A DNA stretch of 36,882 bases from an uncultured Clostridium sp. (GTDB taxonomy: Bacteria; Bacillota_A; Clostridia; TANB77; CAG-508), in NCBI GenBank assembly GCA_946491915.1, contig CAMLYR010000006.1, positions 1 through 36,882 on the forward strand, written 5' to 3'. How positions within the stretch are numbered: the first letter of the stretch is position 1; each line of letters begins with the position of its first letter. This document shows, one piece after another, positions 27,521 through 35,596 of this stretch. Below the pieces are notes generated by a model. It saw only the letters and a program-made list of their open reading frames with translations. It ran no database searches and was not told the origin of the DNA. The translations under genes were made by a program, and so were the position numbers.

Positions 27521-28051
27521 TTATTCATTATCATTTAAATATGAATAATATGCATCTACTTCTTCTTTTATTGTTTGATTATCAGAATCTAAGTTTTCCA
27601 TTTTCTCTCTTATATCTTCAGGAAATATTTCCTTTATGGATTCTGCATATCTCTCACCATCTTCTGGCATTATACAATCAGTAACCTCATCATTTTTTAT
27701 AACAAATTTACATGGTGCAGAATATCCACTATTTACTTCTAATTGATGATCCTCTACATAATAACTGTAAACTTTTGCCCATACATATACATAGAACTGA
27801 TTTCCTTTTTGCTTAATTCCTAATTTTTGTATATCAGTAAACACTTTAAAATCACTGATATCATAATTGGGCGTAGATTCTTTTGTCTCTAAGGAATAAT
27901 GTGGTTCTTCTAAACTAACCAAATATTCTTCTATCTTTTCATACAAGTCCTCTCTATTACTAACTGTTCTTTCTGTTGTCATATACAAGATAACACCTAG
28001 AAGTATTAAAACAAGAACAATTAAAAATATGATTACTAAACCTTTTTTCAT
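27521..28051 (-). CDS. Small membrane-anchored extracytoplasmic protein, function unknown
   Basis: 176 residues: one N-terminal membrane helix (about 5-24, VIIFLIVLVLILLGVILYM) and an extracytoplasmic domain with YVYVWAKVYSYYVEDHQLEV, APCKFVIKNDEV and PEDGERYAESIKEIFPEDIR. The DGERY...IFPEDIR segment looks like a conserved block, but I cannot assign a named family. There is no lipobox cysteine. It sits 22 nt downstream of the radical SAM gene and probably shares the rnc transcript. Function unknown. Confidence 0.75.
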   Translation of the reverse strand: MKKGLVIIFLIVLVLILLGVILYMTTERTVSNREDLYEKIEEYLVSLEEPHYSLETKESTPNYDISDFKVFTDIQKLGIKQKGNQFYVYVWAKVYSYYVEDHQLEVNSGYSAPCKFVIKNDEVTDCIMPEDGERYAESIKEIFPEDIREKMENLDSDNQTIKEEVDAYYSYLNDNE

Positions 28052-28073
28052 AAATATCCCCTTTATTTTTTAC

Positions 28074-29153
28074 TCACTTCTTTTTTTCTTCTTCTCTTTC
28101 TTCATAAGCAAAATCTTTAAATGTTTTTGTAACCTCAATCTTAGATTTCCCTTGTTTAATTGATGGATCTTGTTTTAAAACTAAATCCACATCATAATAT
28201 TCTTTTAATTTTTTAACATTTTCCTTTTTATGACCAATCACATTATTGGCATCTACTGGATTGACTTTCACTTCTACTTCTTTAACTTTTACATTCAATT
28301 TTTTAATCTTTCCAACAATGGCATCATACCACATAGCTGATTCCACCAATTGTCTGAATGCTGGGTGATATGGTCCTGCTACCACTTCACTTTTTTCTTT
28401 ACTTGGGTCTGTAATTTCATCTGTATTTTGTAGCCCCACTCTGATAATATCAATTTTCTTATCTGCAAACATTCTAACCAATTCTTTACAAGTTTCAATA
28501 GCTTGTGGTAATGGTAGTGGTTCATAAATGCCTTTTTTATATTCTTCTTCTAATTTTGTATTTTTTACCACCAACACTGGATAAATTCTTACCATTTTTG
28601 GTTTTAATTTTATCAATGCCTTTGCTGTATTAATTTCATCAATTCTTGTACTTTCTGGTAATCCCACCATCATTTGATGTCCTAATTTAAATCCATAAAA
28701 TCGAATTAATTTAGATGCCTTTTTAACATCTTGAAATGTATGTCCTCTATTGGCTCTTTTTAAAATATAATCATTTGAAGATTGTACTCCTAATTCAATG
28801 GTTTTTACTTTATATTTTTTTAGTCTTTTTAAAATATCTTTATTAATACAATCAGGTCTTGTAGATATTCTAATACTTTCTACTTTTCCGTCTTTTACAT
28901 ATTCATATGCTAGTTCTAATAATTCATTTTGTAGATTTTCTTCTATTGCTGTAAAGCTTCCTCCAAAAAAGGCAATTTCAATTTGTGCTTCTTTATCTTT
29001 TATATTTTCTAGGTAATCATCTATTATTTTTTTTGCTTCTTCTTTTGTCATATTCTTTTTTTGACCACTAATCGATTTTTGATTACAAAAAATACAATCA
29101 TTCGGACAACCTAAATGTGGTACAAATATCGGTATGATATATTGATGTTTCAT
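28074..29153 (-). CDS. Elp3-like radical SAM protein
   Basis: 359 residues. The radical SAM cysteines are Cys16, Cys20 and Cys23 (GCPNDCIFC, a Cx3Cx2C pattern), followed by AFFGGSFTAI, ISTRPDCI, ELGVQSSNDYIL and HQMMVGLPEST, all as in Elp3-related radical SAM enzymes found beside rnc in Bacillota. The C-terminus holds about 100 further residues with a lysine-rich region but no acetyltransferase domain, unlike true Elp3. It lies 15 nt downstream of rnc and is probably cotranscribed. tRNA modification is suggested by the family; it is not demonstrated. Confidence 0.85.
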   Translation of the reverse strand: MKHQYIIPIFVPHLGCPNDCIFCNQKSISGQKKNMTKEEAKKIIDDYLENIKDKEAQIEIAFFGGSFTAIEENLQNELLELAYEYVKDGKVESIRISTRPDCINKDILKRLKKYKVKTIELGVQSSNDYILKRANRGHTFQDVKKASKLIRFYGFKLGHQMMVGLPESTRIDEINTAKALIKLKPKMVRIYPVLVVKNTKLEEEYKKGIYEPLPLPQAIETCKELVRMFADKKIDIIRVGLQNTDEITDPSKEKSEVVAGPYHPAFRQLVESAMWYDAIVGKIKKLNVKVKEVEVKVNPVDANNVIGHKKENVKKLKEYYDVDLVLKQDPSIKQGKSKIEVTKTFKDFAYEEREEEKKK

Positions 29154-29168
29154 AGATTTACCTCTTTT

Positions 29169-29843
29169 CTATTTTAAATTTTCTAGTGCTTTTTTTGCAG
29201 CTTGCATTTCAGCTCCTTTTTTACTTTTTCCTGAACCTTTTGCTAAAACTTTTCCGTTAAATTTAACTTGTGCTTCAAAGCTTTTATCATGGTCTGGTCC
29301 ACTTTCTTTTATAATCTCATATTCTATTTTCACATCTCCTGCTTCTTGTAATTTTTCTTGTAATACCGTTTTATAATCTTTATCCCCTACATGTTTACTT
29401 GCTTGTTCGATTTCATCTTTTAAATTGTCCACAATAAATGTATTTACTGGTTCTAATCCACCATCTAAATACATAGCTGCAATGATAGCTTCTACACTAT
29501 CTGCTAATATGGCTGGTCTTTTATTTCCTCCATTAATTTTTTCAGATTTTCCTAATAACAAATAATCTCCAAAATGGTGTTTTGTTGCTACTTTATACAA
29601 GCTTTTTTCACACACAACCGTTGCTCTTACTTTTGTCATTTCCCCTTCTCTTAGATTCTTATAATGTGTAAATAAATATCTACTTGATAAAAATTCTAAT
29701 ATACTATCTCCTAAAAATTCTAATTTTTCGTTACTACTAATATGTTTTTCATAAGCATAAGATGTATGTGTTAATGCTGTTTTTAGTAATTCTTTGTTTT
29801 GAAATGTATATCCTATTTCTTTTTCAATTCCTTCTAAATTCAT
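29169..29843 (-). CDS. rnc: Ribonuclease III
   Basis: Double-strand-specific endoribonuclease for rRNA and mRNA maturation, 224 residues. The nuclease signature NEKLEFLGDSILEFL is near residue 40, with a second acidic site in LADSVEAIIAAMYLDGG. The C-terminal dsRNA-binding domain ends in KGSGKSKKGAEMQAAKKAL. It has its own promoter and begins an apparent four-gene minus-strand unit. The long hairpins noted elsewhere in this window are possible natural substrates, but that is conjecture. Confidence 0.96.
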   Translation of the reverse strand: MNLEGIEKEIGYTFQNKELLKTALTHTSYAYEKHISSNEKLEFLGDSILEFLSSRYLFTHYKNLREGEMTKVRATVVCEKSLYKVATKHHFGDYLLLGKSEKINGGNKRPAILADSVEAIIAAMYLDGGLEPVNTFIVDNLKDEIEQASKHVGDKDYKTVLQEKLQEAGDVKIEYEIIKESGPDHDKSFEAQVKFNGKVLAKGSGKSKKGAEMQAAKKALENLK

Positions 29844-29876
29844 GTTTGTTCGCTTTCCTTCCTAACTTATGTCTCT

Positions 29877-29904
29877 ATTATATACTATTTTATGGAATTT
29901 GCAA
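29877..29904 (-). promoter_or_regulatory. rnc promoter
   Basis: On the minus strand TTGCAA (29899-29904), 16-bp spacer, TATAAT (29877-29882). Confidence 0.55.
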
Positions 29905-29971
29905 GTAAATTAAGGATTTATTAATTATTTTTAGAAATTTTTGCTACTTTGCTCTTTTTTGCATTTTTTTG

Positions 29972-30000
29972 TAGACAAGTTTCTTTTGTTAGTGTATAAT
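29972..30000 (+). promoter_or_regulatory. Promoter of the glucosaminidase gene
   Basis: TAGACA (29972-29977), 17-bp spacer, TATAAT (29995-30000), with an extended -10 TG (GTGTATAAT). Confidence 0.65.
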
Positions 30001-30036
30001 AGGGATGTATAATTTTATGAAAGTGAGGAAATTAAG

Positions 30037-31497
30037 ATGTTAAATGACAAAAACAACTCTATGAATAATGGACAAGATAACAGAAATTTGTCTGATGTTT
30101 TTAAAGAGTTACAAGAAATTCGATATTCTCAAACAAAACAAGTAAATACATCTTCAAAACCCAAGTCAGAATCAAAAACACCAAAACAATTTAATATACA
30201 GAAACATTCTGAACCTAAACAACAATCTAAACCAAAAGCAAAAGTTTCTTTTATTGAAAATACGAATATATCTTTTGATACAAAAAAAGGTGTAAAACTT
30301 TCAAATTTGCTAATTGTTTTTGTTGTTCTAGTTTTAGTCATTATCGCAGTATTTCCAATGAATGTATTTTCAGTTGAAACAGGAAATACATCAGAAGATT
30401 CTGAAGAAGTTGTAGAAACAGCATCTATTCCTACTGATTTTGAAATCAACAGAAGAGCGTTGAATATGCAAAAGATAATTTCTGAAAACTCTAGTTTTGA
30501 AAAAGTAAAAGAACAAGTTTCTGAAGAAAGAGAAATCGAGTATGAAGTCCAAACACAACAAAATCCAACACTTCCAAGAGGTGAACAAGTTGTTTTACAA
30601 GAAGGTGTTATGGGAAAAGAAAATGTTTCTTTAGTAAAAACTTATGAAAATGGAGAATTTATAGAAGAAATTATTTTAGCTAAAGAAACTATTGAAGAAC
30701 CAACACCACAAATTTTAGACATCGGAACTTCAGATTTCTTAGCAGATTTAAATATACATATTGGAGACACCGTTTATTTAAGCAAAGATGCAACTTTACG
30801 AAAAGAACCTTCTGAAGACTCTGAAGAAGTTGCAAATATTAAAAATTATATTGATGTTAAACTTCTTGAATTACCAAATGAAGATTGGTGTAAAGTATCT
30901 TTTGATACAGTTGAAGGATATTTACCTACTGATGTCTTAACATCACCTACAAAAACACCAAGTATTATCGAGAAAAACAGAATTCAAAGAATTTTAAACA
31001 ATGTTAATATTGAAATGGAATTAAATAAATCCACTGGCTTAACTTTAAAAGATTATCAAAAAATCTTTAAAGATTTACCAAATGATACAACTGGAATTTT
31101 TGAAGAAAATGCAGAAGTCTTTTATAACATGGACAAGAAGTATAATGTAAATGGTATCTTTATCGCTTCTATCGCTATCCATGAAAGTGGTTGGGGTACA
31201 TCTCAAATTGCAGAAGATAAAAATAATTTATTTGGTTATGGTTCTTATGATGAAACACCTTATGAATCTTCTTATGAATTTGATTCTTTTGCAGATGGTA
31301 TTGAAACAGTAACAAAATCATTAGTAAAATATTACTTAAACCCTGCTGGAACTAAAATTTATGATGGAGAAACAGCAAGTGCTTGGTATTATAATGGTCC
31401 TACTCTAGAAGGTGTTAACCAAAGATATGCAAGTGACCCAGATTGGCATACAAAAGTATATTCTTACATGGAAATGTTATATAATAGACTTAGCTAA
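30037..31497 (+). CDS. Membrane-anchored cell-wall hydrolase with G5-like, SH3 and glucosaminidase domains
   Basis: 486 residues. An unusual hydrophilic cytoplasmic N-terminus of about 88 residues (Gln/Lys/Ser-rich) precedes one membrane helix (LLIVFVVLVLVIIAVFPM). Outside follow a G5-like segment (about 165-235, ending near GEFIEEIILAKETIEEPTP), an SH3-type segment (about 245-305, DTVYLSKDATLRKEPSEDSE) and a C-terminal endo-beta-N-acetylglucosaminidase domain with the catalytic motif AIHESGWGTSQIAEDKNNLFGYGS. It should cut peptidoglycan near the membrane. The ATG has GTGAGGA about nine bases upstream. The next gene follows after 11 nt. The domain limits are by eye. Confidence 0.88.
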   Translation: MLNDKNNSMNNGQDNRNLSDVFKELQEIRYSQTKQVNTSSKPKSESKTPKQFNIQKHSEPKQQSKPKAKVSFIENTNISFDTKKGVKLSNLLIVFVVLVLVIIAVFPMNVFSVETGNTSEDSEEVVETASIPTDFEINRRALNMQKIISENSSFEKVKEQVSEEREIEYEVQTQQNPTLPRGEQVVLQEGVMGKENVSLVKTYENGEFIEEIILAKETIEEPTPQILDIGTSDFLADLNIHIGDTVYLSKDATLRKEPSEDSEEVANIKNYIDVKLLELPNEDWCKVSFDTVEGYLPTDVLTSPTKTPSIIEKNRIQRILNNVNIEMELNKSTGLTLKDYQKIFKDLPNDTTGIFEENAEVFYNMDKKYNVNGIFIASIAIHESGWGTSQIAEDKNNLFGYGSYDETPYESSYEFDSFADGIETVTKSLVKYYLNPAGTKIYDGETASAWYYNGPTLEGVNQRYASDPDWHTKVYSYMEMLYNRLS

Positions 31498-31508
31498 AAG
31501 GAGTCATT

Positions 31509-32345
31509 ATGAAAAAAATAAAAATTAAACATCATAAAACTGTTTTAACAATTTTTATATTAATATTATGTGTATTATCATTTTTGTATTATGATTTGAT
31601 TTTTAAAGCTACTTATGCAAAAGATGAATTTTCGACTCAGGTTGAAAAAATTGCTGAACAAAATGAAAATCCTATCTTTAAGATTCAAAAAATACTTATA
31701 TACAGTAGTGCCAATGCAATTGATAAAAGTGAAAATGAATCTTTACAGGATTTGAGCATTTTGCAATATAGTGATATTGCCATAACGATAGATAATACAA
31801 GTACAGTATATGACCTTACAAACGAAAATACGATAAAAGAATTATATATTGATAATATTAGTATTTCAACAGGTTCTGATATAGGACATCAATATGTCAA
31901 TTATAAAAGTGCATTAGATTTTGCTAAATACAAAGAAATTGAAAAACTAAATAGTGATAAAATAGAATATAATATTGTTAGTACAAATGATGAAAATAAT
32001 CATACAGATTATGAATCACCTACGTTTTATGCAGATTGTTCAAACCCAATTACTTTAGAATATATGAATGAAGATATTATTACAAATTATGCTGCTTCTT
32101 CTGATTCTAACACAATCTCTTTTAATGGAAAAGTATTACAAGAAGCCGGTATAAATTTAAATGATATCAATTATTCTTTAAATTTTACGATTCATATTGT
32201 TAACAACTTAAATGAGGAATTCATTTGTCCTGTAAGACTTAAAGTAGATTTAAGTGGTGATGATGGTGGTATTTATAAAGGATATAAATACGATAATACT
32301 TCTGTTTCAGGATATGAATATAATTTCATTAAAATTGTAAAATGA
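31509..32345 (+). CDS. Anchored extracytoplasmic protein of unknown function
   Basis: 278 residues. A basic N-terminus and membrane helix (about 11-29) precede an extracytoplasmic region without recognised motifs; the C-terminal part has EEFICPVRLKVDLSGDDGGI. AAAGGAG sits just before the ATG and the gene begins 11 nt after the glucosaminidase, so it is in the same operon and may assist or regulate that hydrolase. I do not recognise the family. Confidence 0.75.
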   Translation: MKKIKIKHHKTVLTIFILILCVLSFLYYDLIFKATYAKDEFSTQVEKIAEQNENPIFKIQKILIYSSANAIDKSENESLQDLSILQYSDIAITIDNTSTVYDLTNENTIKELYIDNISISTGSDIGHQYVNYKSALDFAKYKEIEKLNSDKIEYNIVSTNDENNHTDYESPTFYADCSNPITLEYMNEDIITNYAASSDSNTISFNGKVLQEAGINLNDINYSLNFTIHIVNNLNEEFICPVRLKVDLSGDDGGIYKGYKYDNTSVSGYEYNFIKIVK

Positions 32346-32368
32346 GTTTTAATAAATTAATTGCAAAA

Positions 32369-32544
32369 GAGAAACCATATTATTTTTTATAAAGATATTT
32401 CGGTTCAATACAAGCCCTAAGAAAATCTAAAAATCGATTACTGAGCCTCTCCAATGGAATTGCTCCTTCAGTAATCGATTTTAATATTTTCTAAGAACTT
32501 TCCAATCACATTCAATATCTTTATAATAAATAACATGGGGTCTC
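32369..32544 (+). repeat. Dispersed hairpin element, copy D
   Basis: Outer arms 32369-32399 and 32514-32544 pair over about 31 nt with few mismatches (GAGAAACCATATTATT against AATAACATGGGGTCTC, and ATAAAGATATT with AATATCTTTAT). The core TCGGTTCAATAC (32400-32411) follows the first arm. An inner hairpin 32418-32494 follows, with a perfect 13-bp stem AATCGATTACTGA/TCAGTAATCGATT. It begins 23 nt after the stop codon of the plus-strand gene. The rest of 32545-32693 has only a short open fragment and nothing else I can name. Confidence 0.7.
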
Positions 32545-32693
32545 TTTTTAATTAGATTTCTATTCAATCATTCAACTTTCAAGTATCACAATTTTATTAT
32601 TAACAGAATCTTTATTCATTATATCCATCATGGATTTTATAACATTTTTACCTCTTATGGCATAAATAACTCTATGAAAATTACTTCTCTTTT

Positions 32694-34556
32694 TTATTTT
32701 AAAGCTCTGAATGAATTTAGGACTGCTAGAACAGTTACACCTACATCAGCAAATACAGCTGCCCACATAGAAGCTAATCCAAAAGCACTTAATATTAATA
32801 CACCAATTTTTACGATTAATGCAAAACTAATATTTTGATATACAATTTTTAAAGTTTTTCTTGATATTTTCATGGCTGTTGCTATTTTTGATGGTTCATC
32901 TGTCATAATGACAATATCTGCTGCTTCTATGGCTGCATCTGAACCCAAAGCCCCCATAGCAATTCCTATATCTGCTCTTGCTAATACTGGCGCATCATTA
33001 ATTCCATCACCAATAAATGCTAATTTTGATTCTTCATTCTTATTTTTCAATAACTCTTCTACTTTATTTACTTTATCTACTGGAAGCAATTCACTATATA
33101 CCATATCTAACTTTAATTCTTGATTTACTTTTTCTGCTACATCTTTGTTATCTCCTGTTAGCATAACTGTTTTTCTAACCCCTGCTTCTTTCAATTCCTG
33201 AATTGCTTTTCTAGAATCTTCTTTTATTTTATCACTTATTAAAATATATCCTGCATATTGTTTATTAATGGATACATAAACGACAGTTCCTATTTCATTT
33301 ACTTGATTTATATTTTTTAGATTTAATTGTTCCATTAATTTCATATTTCCACAAGCGACTTCTTTTTGATCAATTACACTAATAATTCCTTTTCCAGCAA
33401 CTTCTTCACTATTCATAATTCTATTTTTATCAATTTCTTTTCCATAAGCTTTTTGTATAGAAATGGATATCGGATGATTAGAATAACTTTCACAATATGC
33501 TGCTAATTCTAATAATTCATTTGCATCAATTCCTGTTTCATTCATAACCTTTTGCACATCAAAAACACCTTCTGTTAATGTTCCTGTTTTGTCAAATACA
33601 GCAATTTCAGTTTTAGATAACAATTCTAAATAATTACTTCCTTTTACAAGTATTCCTTTTTTAGAAGCTGCTCCAATTCCACTGAAGAAACTAAGTGGAA
33701 CCGAAATGACTAATGCACATGGACATGATACCACTAAAAATGTAAGTGCCCTATATATCCACTCTAACATATCTGTTTTAGTTATCATTGGTGGAATAAA
33801 CGCTATAATTAATGCTAAAAATACAACGATTGGTGTATAATATTTTGAGAACTTTGTAATAAAGTTTTCTGTTTTTGCTTTTTTATTTGTTGCATTTTCA
33901 ACTAAATCTAGTATTTTACTGACTGTTGATTCTCCAAATTCTTTTTCTACTTTCATTTCTAAAACACCATTTAAATTAATACATCCACTTAAGATATGAT
34001 CATTTACATTTACTTCTCTTGGAACAGATTCTCCTGTTAATGCTGAAGTATCTAACATCGAAGTTCCTTCTGTGACAATTCCATCTAGTGGAACTTTTTC
34101 TCCTGGTTTTACAACAATGATATCCCCTATGTTTACTTCTTCAGGTGATTTCTTTTCTATATTTCCATCTACTTTTAAATTTGCATAATCTGGTCTGATA
34201 TCCATCAAACTTGCAATCGATTTTCGAGATTTTTTTACTGCATAACTTTGGAAATATTCTCCAACTTGATAGAATAACATAACAGCTACTGCTTCAGGAA
34301 ATTCTTTAATTGCAAATGCACCAATCGTCGCAATACTCATTAAGAAATTTTCATCAAAAAACTCTCCATGGAAAATATTTATGATGGCTTTTTTAACAAC
34401 TTCAAATCCAACAATTAGGTAACTTAATACGTACAATATGATTTGTACAATGGATATTGTATTTTCATTGATATTGACAAAATTTATTTTTTCTATCAAA
34501 ACAGCTAATAGAAAAATAATAGCTGCTACAATAATTTTTCTTAATCGCTTTTTCAT
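32694..34556 (-). CDS. cadA: Heavy-metal efflux P1B-type ATPase (Cd/Zn/Pb class)
   Basis: 620 residues. The phosphorylated Asp322 is in DKTGTLTEG, the metal-site CPC in SCPCALVIS, the TGES loop in TGESVPRE, and the hinge GDGINDAPVLA. The N-terminus begins directly with membrane helices; the HMA metal-binding domain that usually precedes them is absent and is encoded separately just upstream. GGAGGACAT lies before the ATG. It is the last gene of the cadC-HMA-cadA unit. The metal specificity is inferred from the CPC motif and the CadC-type repressor, not proven. Confidence 0.92.
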   Translation of the reverse strand: MKKRLRKIIVAAIIFLLAVLIEKINFVNINENTISIVQIILYVLSYLIVGFEVVKKAIINIFHGEFFDENFLMSIATIGAFAIKEFPEAVAVMLFYQVGEYFQSYAVKKSRKSIASLMDIRPDYANLKVDGNIEKKSPEEVNIGDIIVVKPGEKVPLDGIVTEGTSMLDTSALTGESVPREVNVNDHILSGCINLNGVLEMKVEKEFGESTVSKILDLVENATNKKAKTENFITKFSKYYTPIVVFLALIIAFIPPMITKTDMLEWIYRALTFLVVSCPCALVISVPLSFFSGIGAASKKGILVKGSNYLELLSKTEIAVFDKTGTLTEGVFDVQKVMNETGIDANELLELAAYCESYSNHPISISIQKAYGKEIDKNRIMNSEEVAGKGIISVIDQKEVACGNMKLMEQLNLKNINQVNEIGTVVYVSINKQYAGYILISDKIKEDSRKAIQELKEAGVRKTVMLTGDNKDVAEKVNQELKLDMVYSELLPVDKVNKVEELLKNKNEESKLAFIGDGINDAPVLARADIGIAMGALGSDAAIEAADIVIMTDEPSKIATAMKISRKTLKIVYQNISFALIVKIGVLILSAFGLASMWAAVFADVGVTVLAVLNSFRALK

Positions 34557-34625
34557 TTTTATGTCCTCCTTATTATCTTCCCTATGCTTTTTAATATACT
34601 TATCAAATCATTTTCTGCAATTATT

Positions 34626-34847
34626 CTATGCTTCTTTTAATGTTGTGTCAGGCTCTATTTTTTTAACAACTTTTTTAATCTCTTTTTCTACTTCTTTTTC
34701 TTTTCCTTCTTCAATTTCTACAATCATTTTTTCTGTGACAAAACTTACAGAACATTCTGCAACGCCTTCAATCTTTTTTACACCTTCTTCTATTTTTGCT
34801 GCACAATTTGCACAATCTAAATCTTCTAATATATAATTCTTTTTCAT
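34626..34847 (-). CDS. Stand-alone heavy-metal-associated (HMA) domain protein
   Basis: 73 residues, one ferredoxin-like HMA domain. The metal-binding motif is DCANCAAK (Cys12, Cys15), followed by EEGVKKIEGVAECSVSFVTE and a lysine/glutamate-rich C-terminus. AAAGGAAAG lies upstream of the ATG. It sits between the repressor (70 nt) and the ATPase (69 nt) and probably delivers metal to, or replaces the missing N-terminal domain of, that ATPase. Confidence 0.9.
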   Translation of the reverse strand: MKKNYILEDLDCANCAAKIEEGVKKIEGVAECSVSFVTEKMIVEIEEGKEKEVEKEIKKVVKKIEPDTTLKEA

Positions 34848-34917
34848 AAACTCTCTTTCCTTTCCCCTATTTTGTCTTTTTCTAATTTTCTATTTTTCTA
34901 TTTTTTAAATAATTTTG

Positions 34918-35280
34918 TTATTCTTTATTAATCGTGTGTAAAATACCCTTCTCTATAATATGACGCGTACAAGTATCTGCCAATGAATAATATACATTTT
35001 TTCCATCTCTTCTGTATTTTACTAAATTTGCTTCTTTTAATGCTCTTAATTGGTGTGAAATTGCTGATTTTGTCATATTGGTTAATACTGCTAAGTCACA
35101 CACACACATTTCATGAACATCTAATGCCCATAATATTTTTATTTTTGTAGAATCACTAAATATTTTATAAAAATTTGCTAATGCTTCTATTTTTTTATCA
35201 GATAACATATGGTCTTTTACTGTATCAATAACATCTTGATGAATACTATTACAATCACATGTTTCAATTCTTGCAACCAT
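34918..35280 (-). CDS. cadC: ArsR/SmtB-family metal-responsive repressor (CadC-like)
   Basis: 120 residues, winged helix-turn-helix. The recognition region is LTNMTKSAISHQLRALKEA. Cys8 and Cys10 near the N-terminus and Cys59/Cys61 in EMCVCDLA match the N-terminal and alpha-3 cysteine pairs of CadC, which bind Cd, Pb or Zn and release DNA. AAGGAGGA lies before the ATG. It heads the efflux operon, and its promoter region has three copies of the operator-like palindrome. Confidence 0.92.
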   Translation of the reverse strand: MVARIETCDCNSIHQDVIDTVKDHMLSDKKIEALANFYKIFSDSTKIKILWALDVHEMCVCDLAVLTNMTKSAISHQLRALKEANLVKYRRDGKNVYYSLADTCTRHIIEKGILHTINKE

Positions 35281-35301
35281 ATTTTCCTCCTTCCTATATA
35301 C

Positions 35302-35394
35302 AGTTGAATATATATTGCATAATCCTTTACTAAATTATAGTTGAATATTTATTCAATCGTTCTTTACTATATTATAGTTGAATGATTATTCAAT
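35302..35394 (-). promoter_or_regulatory. Three CadC-type operators in tandem, 37-bp period
   Basis: Palindromes TTGAATATTTATTCAA (35341-35356) and TTGAATGATTATTCAA (35378-35393), plus a degenerate TTGAATATATATTGCA (35304-35319). The TTG starts at 35304, 35341 and 35378 are exactly 37 bp apart, and the whole AGTTGAAT...ATTAT unit repeats. The symmetry and AT-rich centre match ArsR/SmtB operators. Confidence 0.75.
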
Positions 35395-35400
35395 TGTCAA
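35371..35400 (-). promoter_or_regulatory. cad operon promoter
   Basis: On the minus strand TTGACA (35395-35400), 18-bp spacer, TATAAT (35371-35376). The palindrome at 35378-35393 fills the spacer, so bound repressor would exclude RNA polymerase; the other two palindromes lie in the transcribed leader. Confidence 0.75.
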
Positions 35401-35419
35401 TATTTTTTTAAAATTTTTA

Positions 35420-35448
35420 TTGACAAATTTGTTTTATTCATATATTAA
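35420..35448 (+). promoter_or_regulatory. Promoter of the nucleosidase-family gene
   Basis: TTGACA (35420-35425), 17-bp spacer, TATTAA (35443-35448), divergent from the cad promoter 20 bp away. The leader 35455-35596 is AT-rich, with a weak hairpin-like stretch at 35463-35497. Confidence 0.45.
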
Positions 35449-35596
35449 TATTTTTAAAGGCTTAAAAAATACAGCAAATGCCGTTTTTTAAAAACAAAAT
35501 TATATCAAAATAATACAAAAATTTATTATTCAAATAACATCGGAACATTATAATAAAAGAAGAAAATATACTAATGGTGATGAAAGGAGATTTTTA

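Noticed and set aside
32572..32693. Short minus-strand open segment (VIYAIRGKNVIKSMMDIMNK and so on) after the ATPase gene
   Set aside because: Only about 20 codons follow its first ATG, with no binding site. It might be a gene remnant, but nothing identifies the parent.
35455..35500. Attenuator hairpin in the leader of the nucleosidase-family gene
   Set aside because: The stem is only four or five pairs, with an A-C mismatch on the transcribed strand; too weak to claim.
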